Source: Planctomycetota bacterium (GTDB lineage: Bacteria > Planctomycetota > Phycisphaerae > Phycisphaerales > SM1A02). Taken from it: a stretch of 15,586 nucleotides of DNA. Positions 7,693 to 13,412 of this stretch are shown in pieces. Numbering within the stretch: position 1 is the first letter of the stretch; each line of letters starts with the position of its first letter. Below the pieces are notes generated by a model, which did not search any database, had not been told where the DNA came from, and worked only from the letters and a program-made list of their open reading frames with translations. Location of the stretch: positions 1-15,586 of the forward strand of contig RFOC01000025.1 of NCBI GenBank assembly GCA_009926815.1. The letters run 5' to 3'. A program made the translations under genes and the position numbers.

Positions 7693-8325
7693 TCAGAATC
7701 GGAGCTCGACGCCTTCCTCGCGGATGCGCTGGACCATGGCTTGCAGGTCCCGCAGCGTCTGGCTGAGTCGTTGGGCGGACTCCGAGAGGTCGTTGTAGAG
7801 CTTCGGATCGTTCATCAGCCGGCCCATGGTGCCCTGACCGGTGCTGGCCTTGGCGATGGCCTGGTTCAGGCCATCGAGCACCGCGTCGATCTGTTCGCCG
7901 GTGGAGACGAAGCGGGCGGTGAGGTCAGGCGGGGACTTCGGATCGATCATCGCCATCGTGGTGGGATCCATGTCCGCGGGCACGCGCAGGTCCAGTCGCG
8001 TGCCTCCGCCGAGCAGCCCGGCGGAAAGCCGGGGCTCCACGCCCGCCGGCAGGCGATGGCGACTGCCGATGCGGAGCGTGAGTCGCACGGGCAGGCGCGT
8101 GCCGGGTTCGAGCGCGACCCGCTCCACCTCGCCCACGGGCACGCCCTCGAACATGACCTGGCTTCCCTTCCGAAGGCCGGACGCCGCGTTGACGCTCAGC
8201 GGGATCCGGTAGGAACTCTCGAAGAGGAACGTCAGCTCCCCGAACAGCAGGAGCAGCGTGGAGAGGCCGGCGAGGGCGACGATCGAGGTCAGACCGACCG
8301 CGAAATCCTGCGATGAGCGACGCAT
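7693..8325 (-). CDS. MCE/MlaD-family lipid-transport substrate-binding protein
   Basis: MCE proteins form hexameric rings that carry phospholipids or other hydrophobic molecules across the periplasm, anchored in the inner membrane by one N-terminal helix. The 210-residue protein has that helix at about 10-33 (VGLTSIVALAGLSTLLLLFG). An MCE domain follows at about 38-117, with LRKGSQVMFEGVPVGEVERV, the usual 'G..V...G..VG.V' pattern, and GLLGGGTRLDL closing the barrel. The C-terminal part (about 140-205) is helical and amphipathic. The ATG at 8325 lies 12 bases after the stop of the MlaF-type ATPase, so both work in one transporter. No MlaE permease, MlaC or MlaB partner is present in the window. 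Confidence 0.92.
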   Translation of the reverse strand: MRRSSQDFAVGLTSIVALAGLSTLLLLFGELTFLFESSYRIPLSVNAASGLRKGSQVMFEGVPVGEVERVALEPGTRLPVRLTLRIGSRHRLPAGVEPRLSAGLLGGGTRLDLRVPADMDPTTMAMIDPKSPPDLTARFVSTGEQIDAVLDGLNQAIAKASTGQGTMGRLMNDPKLYNDLSESAQRLSQTLRDLQAMVQRIREEGVELRF

Positions 8326-8337
8326 GGGACGTGGAAT

Positions 8338-9177
8338 CTACGCGGAGGAGGCGGAGGACGGAGGGGCGTGAGCCCGCTGGATCTCGGCCAGTTCCTCGGG
8401 ATTGGCCTCGCCGCGGAGAAAGCGGGTGACCACGGGATCCTGGCTGTGGCGGAACGTCTCGGGACCGCCCTCAAGCCGCACGCGACCCTCATGGAGCATG
8501 ACCATGCGGTCCGCCACCTTGAAGGCGCTGGTCAGGTCATGCGTGACCACCACGCTGGTGATGCCCAGCTCGTCGGCCAGCTTCAGGATCAGCTCGTTGA
8601 TCACGTCGCTGGTGATGGGATCGAGGCCGGTGGTGGGCTCGTCGTAGAGCACGACCTCCGGCTGGAGCACGATGGCCCGGGCGAGCGCGATCCGCTTCCG
8701 CTGACCACCCGACAGGTCGGCGGGCATCTGGCGGATCTTCTCCTCCAGTCCGACCATCCGGAGCACCTGATGCACGCGAGGATCTCGGGCGCCGTCGCGG
8801 GTCAGTCCATGCTCGACCAGGGGGAACGCCACGTTGTCACCCACCGTCAGCGAATCGAACAGCGCACCCTGCTGGAACAGGAAGCCGATGCGACGCCGCA
8901 CGTCGGCCAGCTCGCGCTCGCGCAGCGGGTCGATGCGGGTGCCGCCGAACCAGACCTCGCCCCGGTCTGGGCGTTCCAGTCGAACCAGATGCTTGAGCAG
9001 CACGCTCTTCCCGCATCCGCTCGGCCCCATCACCACGGTGGTGCGGCCGCGAGGGAACCCCAGCGTGACGCCACGCAGCACCTTGAGGGGTCCGAAGGAC
9101 TTGTGCAGGTCCTGCACGCGCAGCACGGGCTCGGGATCGGGGGACACGGGCGTATCATCCCCGCCGAGGCGATTCAT
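8338..9177 (-). CDS. MlaF-type ABC transporter ATP-binding protein
   Basis: This cytoplasmic ATPase should drive an MCE/Mla lipid transporter together with the downstream MlaD-like protein. From the ATG at 9177 it has 279 residues: Walker A GPSGCGKS (51-58), MlaF-typical FLFQQGALFDSLTVGDNVAFPL split by the Q-loop (from 99), signature LSGGQRKR (155-162), Walker B VVLYDEP (175-181) with GLDP, and switch H213 (VTHD). The C-terminus (about 245-279) adds a short helix and an Ala/Ser-rich end. The ATG overlaps the divergent NUDIX start inside one CATG. A GTG at 9147 (VSPDPEPVLRVQDL) is a credible alternative, giving 269 residues and a small intergenic gap. The frame remains open far upstream but that extension is antisense to other genes. 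Confidence 0.93.
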   Translation of the reverse strand: MNRLGGDDTPVSPDPEPVLRVQDLHKSFGPLKVLRGVTLGFPRGRTTVVMGPSGCGKSVLLKHLVRLERPDRGEVWFGGTRIDPLRERELADVRRRIGFLFQQGALFDSLTVGDNVAFPLVEHGLTRDGARDPRVHQVLRMVGLEEKIRQMPADLSGGQRKRIALARAIVLQPEVVLYDEPTTGLDPITSDVINELILKLADELGITSVVVTHDLTSAFKVADRMVMLHEGRVRLEGGPETFRHSQDPVVTRFLRGEANPEELAEIQRAHAPPSSASSA

Positions 9178-9685
9178 GCAAACCACCCGGATCCTGCAGG
9201 GAGACGTCTTCGGCGTGGATCGGGTGCGGTTCACGTCGCCGGGCGGCGAGGAACTCACCCGGCTCATCGTTCGGCATCCCGGGGCCGTCACCGTCATTCC
9301 GCGCCTGGAGGACGGCTCGCTGGTGCTCATCCGCAACTTCAGGGTCAGCGTCGAGCGATGGTTGGTCGAGTTCTGCGCGGGCAAGCTGGAGTCGGGCGAG
9401 GCTCCCGAGTCCTGTGCGGCCCGCGAACTGGAGGAGGAGACCGGATGGTCGGCGGCTCGCATCCGTCCTCTGGGCACCTTCCTGACCACGCCGGGCTTCT
9501 CCGACGAGTGGATGCACGTGTTCGCCGCCGAAGGACTGACACCCGTGGATCGGCGACTGCAACCCGGCGAGCGCATCGAGGTGCTCCGGGCCCGGCCGGA
9601 ACAGGTGGACGCGTGGATCGCGGATGGCACGCTGCAGGACGGCAAGAGCATCGCGGCGTGGGCGATCTGGAAGGCTCGGGCATGA
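9176..9685 (+). CDS. NUDIX hydrolase, ADP-ribose pyrophosphatase-like
   Basis: NUDIX enzymes hydrolyse nucleoside diphosphates linked to another group; this one resembles the ADP-ribose/ADP-sugar pyrophosphatase group (NudF-like), but the substrate is inferred. The 169-residue protein carries an intact Nudix box from G69 to W91, matching Gx5Ex7REUxEExGU, including REL and EEETGW. Before it lies VSVERWLVEFCAGKLE, resembling the 'R.....wElPAG..d.gE' strand of ADP-ribose pyrophosphatases, and after it FLTTPGFSDEWMHVF, also typical. The ATG at 9176 has GAGG at 9166-9169 and overlaps the mlaF start on the other strand. The gene's stop overlaps the next start (ATGA), coupling it to the S2P-like protein. 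Confidence 0.93.
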   Translation: MQTTRILQGDVFGVDRVRFTSPGGEELTRLIVRHPGAVTVIPRLEDGSLVLIRNFRVSVERWLVEFCAGKLESGEAPESCAARELEEETGWSAARIRPLGTFLTTPGFSDEWMHVFAAEGLTPVDRRLQPGERIEVLRARPEQVDAWIADGTLQDGKSIAAWAIWKARA

Positions 9686-10686
9686 GCGTCGGTCCGTCCG
9701 GCGGCGAGGGCGGTGGCGGATTCGCTGGCGACTTCCGCAGCGAGCGCTCCGTGGCCCGGCACCCCATGACCTGGTCGCTTCCGCTCTTCCAGGTGCGAGG
9801 CATCCCGGTCCGGGTGCATGCGCTCTTCCTGCTGCTTGTGGCCGTGGAACTGCTCCGGTCGGCGCTGCCGGGCATGCCGCGGACGCTGGGGCTTCCTCCC
9901 ACGCTGGTGCTCATGACGTGCATGGTCGCGGTGGTCCTGCTGCACGAGTGGTCCCGCACCTGGGCGCATCGTCGATGTGGCGGCGATCTCCCCGAGTGGC
10001 TGCTCTGGCCGCTCGGCGGCCTCTGCCACGCGATCAGCGAGGGGTCCCCGCGGCAGCGGTTCCTGGCGGCCGCGGCCCCCTGGCTTGTCCAGGGGGCGCT
10101 CGCCGTGGTGCTGGCGGTTCCGCTGGGCGCCGAGACCGGTCGATGGATCGACGGGGGAATCCCCGTGCCCTGGTCCCTGGATGGCTTTCGCGAGCTTTCC
10201 CTGCGCAACCCGGGAATCATCTGGGAGACGCTCTGGCTGCTGCAGTGGTGGAACGTGGTCTCGCTGCTGCTGCAGGCGCTGCCCGCCTTCCCGCTGACCG
10301 GCGGAAGGTGCCTGATGGCCTGGCTGGAACCGCACCGTGGGTGGTCCGAGGCCGTTCGCGTGACGGCCCGAGCCGGCATCGGTTCCGCCGTGGGGATCCT
10401 GGTGATCGGGCTCGCGGCCGGGTTGTGGCCGCTCACCGTGCTGGCCCTGGTGCTGTGGCTCTCGGCCCGGGAGACGCTCGATCGCGTGGACGTGGGGGAC
10501 TTCCTGCAGGTGGATCCGCCCTCCACCGGTTCGGAGCCCGAGCCATCCATGACCGACCAGGCGGAACTCGACCGGATCCTGGCCAAGATCAAGGCGCACG
10601 GCATGGAGAGCCTGGGATGGCGCGAACGAAGGCGGCTGAAGGCGGCCACGCGGCGCCGGCAGGGCGGCGATCCGGGAACCCGATAG
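9682..10686 (+). CDS. Site-2-protease-like (M50) membrane protein, probably inactive
   Basis: S2P enzymes are zinc metalloproteases that cut within the membrane. This 334-residue protein has the family architecture: IPVRVHALFLLLVAVELL (41-58) as first helix, a second helix ending LLHEW (86-90), WPLGG at 109-113, and ALPAFPLTGGR (199-209) in the late helix. Two zinc-binding positions are changed. The expected HExxH reads HEWSR, with R92 for the second histidine (CGC at 9955-9957), and the expected Asp of PLDGG is T206 (ACC at 10297-10299). It is therefore probably a pseudoprotease that binds rather than cuts. A cytoplasmic tail (about 290-325) contains AELDRILAKIKAHG and is shared with the rhomboid nine bases downstream. 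The start overlaps the NUDIX stop by four bases. Confidence 0.85.
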   Translation: MSVGPSGGEGGGGFAGDFRSERSVARHPMTWSLPLFQVRGIPVRVHALFLLLVAVELLRSALPGMPRTLGLPPTLVLMTCMVAVVLLHEWSRTWAHRRCGGDLPEWLLWPLGGLCHAISEGSPRQRFLAAAAPWLVQGALAVVLAVPLGAETGRWIDGGIPVPWSLDGFRELSLRNPGIIWETLWLLQWWNVVSLLLQALPAFPLTGGRCLMAWLEPHRGWSEAVRVTARAGIGSAVGILVIGLAAGLWPLTVLALVLWLSARETLDRVDVGDFLQVDPPSTGSEPEPSMTDQAELDRILAKIKAHGMESLGWRERRRLKAATRRRQGGDPGTR

Positions 10687-10695
10687 GCTCGCACG

Positions 10696-11826
10696 ATGGG
10701 CTACGCGGATCGAGAGTGGAATCGCGCACGCCGGCAGGCCCGGCAGAGCCGCTGGTCCGTGAACGGGTGGATCATCGGTCTCTGCGTGGCGGTCTTCGTC
10801 CTGGACGGATTCCTGGCACGCACGCTTCCAGCCTCGATCACGCTGGCCCGGACCACGCTGGAAGGCGAGCCACTCCGGGGTGCCGACGCGCGTGCGCCCG
10901 TGCAGGGGTCGCCCATCTCCCTGGAACAGGCCACGCAGCAGTGGGGGCCCGAGGTGCTTCGAGTGGCCGCGCGGGTGGGCGTGGCGCAGCGTGGCGTGAT
11001 GGTGCAGCCGCTTGGGCAGGACAAGCGGACCATCGGCCTGCGATTCTCCATGTCCAGCCCGCCCCTGAAGGCACTGCTGTTCTTCAGCACCGCCTCGGCG
11101 CTCCTCGGCGAGGATGGCGTGGGACTCCCCTCGGGATGGCCACAGCTGTGGCGCTTCGTCGGATTCCAGTTCCTGCACGCGGACCTGACGCACCTCTTCT
11201 TCAACATGCTGGGCCTCTGGTTCTTCGGTCCGGTGGTCGAGCGGTACCTGGGTGGCAAGCGGTATGCGGCCTTCTACCTGCTGTGCGGGATCTGCGGCGC
11301 GGCCATGTACCTGCTGCTCAACTTCCTGGGCACCCAGTTCGGCGCCTGGCGCCCCGGCGCACATGTGCCGTTCCTGCTGCTCAATGACCCGACCACGCCC
11401 CTCATCGGCGCCAGCGCCGGCGTCTTCGGCGTGGTGATGGCTGCCGCCTACCTGGCGCCCCACGCGGAGGTGCTGGTGTACTTCGTGCTGCCGATGCGGT
11501 TGCGCACGCTGGCCTACACGCTGGTGGCCGTGGCCATGGGCACCCTGTTCCTGGGAGGCGGCAACGCCGGAGGCGAGGCGGCGCACCTGGGCGGCGCGAT
11601 CGCCGGGTTCTGGCTCATCCGTCGGCCGCACCTGCTTCACCGGCTCTTCGACTGGATGGGCCGGGTCGATCCCACCAGTCGCACGCGGCGCATGCGGCTG
11701 AACCGGGCCCGCGGCGGACTGGAGACCGTGGAGATCGACCGGATCCTGGACAAGATCCGGCGCGAGGGCCTGCACGCGTTGAACGAGGCCGAGCGGCAGG
11801 TCCTCCGGGAAGCGAGCCGGCGCTAG
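10696..11826 (+). CDS. Rhomboid-family intramembrane serine protease
   Basis: Rhomboids are polytopic inner-membrane serine proteases. The 376-residue protein keeps the diagnostic elements: LWRFVGFQFLHADLTHLFFN (151-170) leading into NMLGLWFFG, GASAGVFG with candidate nucleophile S240, and AHLGG with H297. The serine motif reads GASAG rather than the commoner GASG, a variant also met in other bacterial rhomboids. After a first helix (about 24-40) there is an unusually long loop (about 42-123), probably outside the membrane, before the core helices. A positively charged linker (320-340) ends in VEIDRILDKIRREGLHAL (345-362), the same module as in the S2P-like neighbour. This resembles a small C-terminal domain I recall on other rhomboids (DUF6576). 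tgt starts two bases after the stop. Substrates are unknown. Confidence 0.92.
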   Translation: MGYADREWNRARRQARQSRWSVNGWIIGLCVAVFVLDGFLARTLPASITLARTTLEGEPLRGADARAPVQGSPISLEQATQQWGPEVLRVAARVGVAQRGVMVQPLGQDKRTIGLRFSMSSPPLKALLFFSTASALLGEDGVGLPSGWPQLWRFVGFQFLHADLTHLFFNMLGLWFFGPVVERYLGGKRYAAFYLLCGICGAAMYLLLNFLGTQFGAWRPGAHVPFLLLNDPTTPLIGASAGVFGVVMAAAYLAPHAEVLVYFVLPMRLRTLAYTLVAVAMGTLFLGGGNAGGEAAHLGGAIAGFWLIRRPHLLHRLFDWMGRVDPTSRTRRMRLNRARGGLETVEIDRILDKIRREGLHALNEAERQVLREASRR

Positions 11827-11828
11827 GC

Positions 11829-12977
11829 ATGGCCGTCCGACTGGAGATCCTCGCCCGGTCGGCGGAGCATGCCGGACGCCTCGGTCGCGTCCACACGCCG
11901 CACGGCACCTTCGACACGCCCGCGTTCATGCCGGTCGCCACCGCGGCCGCCATGAAGGGCCTCACCCCCGATCAGGTGCGCTCCACGGGCAGCCAGATCA
12001 TCCTGAACAACACCCTCCATTGCATGCTGAGGCCCGGTGCGGAGCGGATCGCGGCCTTCGGTTCCTCGCACGCGTTCATGCGGTGGTCGGGGCCCATCCT
12101 GACCGACTCGGGAGGCTTCCAGGCCTTCTCCCTCGCGGATCTGCGAAGTCTCGATGACGACGGCGTCACCTTCAGCAGCTTCGTGGACGGCTCGAAGGTG
12201 CGCATGACCCCCGAGGTGAGCATCCGCGCCCAGAACCTGATCGGTGCGGACATCATCATGGCCTTCGACGACTGTCCGCCCGCGGACGCCCAGGTGACTC
12301 GCAGCCGGGTGGAGGAGGCCATGGTCCGGAGCGCGCGTTGGCTCCATCGGTGCAAGGCGGCGCATGCCCGACCGGAGGCGCAGGCGCTCTTCGGCATCGT
12401 GCAGGGCGGCACGCACCTGGACCTGCGCCGGGCCAGCGCCGAGGCGACGTGCGAGCTGGACCTGCCGGGGTACGCCATCGGTGGCGTGGCCGTGGGCGAG
12501 GACCCGGCGCGGATCGCCGAGACGGTCCGCTTCACCGCGCCGCTGCTGCCGGTGGACCGGCCGCGCTACCTGATGGGCGTTGGCTACCCACGGGACATCG
12601 TGATGGCGGTCGAGTCCGGAGTGGACATGTTCGATTGCGTCCTGCCCACCCGCAACGGACGCAACGCGCTGGCCTTCACCCGGGAAGGATCCCTGCGGCT
12701 TCGGAACGCCCGCTTCGCCCAGGATCCCGCACCCATCGAGGCAGGGTGCGACTGCGCCACCTGTGCCGGAGGCTTCAGTCGGGCCTACCTGCGACACCTC
12801 TTCCAGGCCGGAGAAATGCTGGGCCCCACGCTGGTCAGCCTGCACAACGTCCGGCTCTGGCAAAGGCTCATGCTGGACATCCGGACCGCGATCGGGTGCA
12901 ATGGGTGGTCCTCGCTTCGGGAGCGGTGGCCATGCCTGTCGGCACCCTCCCAAGAGACCCCTGGAGACCCCGAATGA
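11829..12977 (+). CDS. tgt: tRNA-guanine transglycosylase
   Basis: TGT exchanges guanine at the wobble position of GUN anticodons for the queuosine precursor preQ1 by base transglycosylation in the cytoplasm. The 382-residue protein matches the bacterial family throughout: LTDSGGFQ with D93, FGIVQGG (188-194), YLMGVGYP (247-254), and MFDCVLPTRNGRNA (267-280) with nucleophile D269. The zinc site is C307, C309, C312 and H339 (CDCATC and SLHN). The C-terminal tail after about 365 is not conserved in appearance. The last codons overlap the yajC start as ATGA. tgt upstream of yajC-secD is a classic bacterial gene order; no other queuosine genes are in the window. Confidence 0.97.
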   Translation: MAVRLEILARSAEHAGRLGRVHTPHGTFDTPAFMPVATAAAMKGLTPDQVRSTGSQIILNNTLHCMLRPGAERIAAFGSSHAFMRWSGPILTDSGGFQAFSLADLRSLDDDGVTFSSFVDGSKVRMTPEVSIRAQNLIGADIIMAFDDCPPADAQVTRSRVEEAMVRSARWLHRCKAAHARPEAQALFGIVQGGTHLDLRRASAEATCELDLPGYAIGGVAVGEDPARIAETVRFTAPLLPVDRPRYLMGVGYPRDIVMAVESGVDMFDCVLPTRNGRNALAFTREGSLRLRNARFAQDPAPIEAGCDCATCAGGFSRAYLRHLFQAGEMLGPTLVSLHNVRLWQRLMLDIRTAIGCNGWSSLRERWPCLSAPSQETPGDPE

Positions 12978-13387
12978 CCCTCGCCATGCAGAACGGACCC
13001 TCGCTCGCCGGACAGTCGCCCGCACCCGCTCCACCGACGGCCGCGGGCACAGCGGCGCCCGCCGCGGCGCCGGCCACGGGCCCCGCGCCGGACGCGGGCA
13101 TGTTCTGGATCTTCATTCCGCTCATCCTGGCCATGTTCCTGTTCAGTGCCATGGCCAGCCGCAAGCAGCGCAAGCAGAAGGAGAAGATGCTGGGGGACCT
13201 GAAGAGGCACGATCGCGTGGTGACCACGGGTGGCATGATCGGCTGGGTGGCCGAGGTGAAGCCCGACCTCGTGGTGCTGAAGGTGGAGCAGGGGCAGGAT
13301 GTCCGCATCAGCTTCACGCGTGACGCGATCGCCGCGGTGCTGAAGGCCTCGTCGGCCGAAGGTGCCTCCGAAACCCAGAACGCCTGA
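12974..13387 (+). CDS. yajC: Preprotein translocase subunit YajC
   Basis: YajC is a small inner-membrane accessory of the SecDF complex. The 137-residue protein has a Pro/Ala-rich N-terminal tail (about 15-41) that is longer than in E. coli YajC (110 residues in all). One membrane helix follows (MFWIFIPLILAMFLFSAM, 43-60), then a basic stretch RKQRKQKEKM, and the conserved cytoplasmic domain DLKRHDRVVTTGGMIGWV (75-92) with VLKVEQGQDVRISFTRDAI. GGAG at 12963-12966 supports the ATG at 12974, which overlaps the tgt stop; a second ATG at 12986 is possible. secD follows after 25 bases. Confidence 0.95.
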   Translation: MTLAMQNGPSLAGQSPAPAPPTAAGTAAPAAAPATGPAPDAGMFWIFIPLILAMFLFSAMASRKQRKQKEKMLGDLKRHDRVVTTGGMIGWVAEVKPDLVVLKVEQGQDVRISFTRDAIAAVLKASSAEGASETQNA

Positions 13388-13412
13388 GCACGCCACCCTT
13401 CCCAAGGTCCCC

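Noticed and set aside
9178..11775. Upstream extension of the mlaF frame on the minus strand
   Set aside because: Only the last 279 codons are ABC-ATPase-like. The rest is antisense to NUDIX, S2P-like and rhomboid genes and has no domain character.
12338..12973. Upstream in-frame extension of yajC
   Set aside because: It would overlap most of the 3' half of tgt in another frame and looks like low-complexity shadow sequence; the ATG at 12974 has a good ribosome site.
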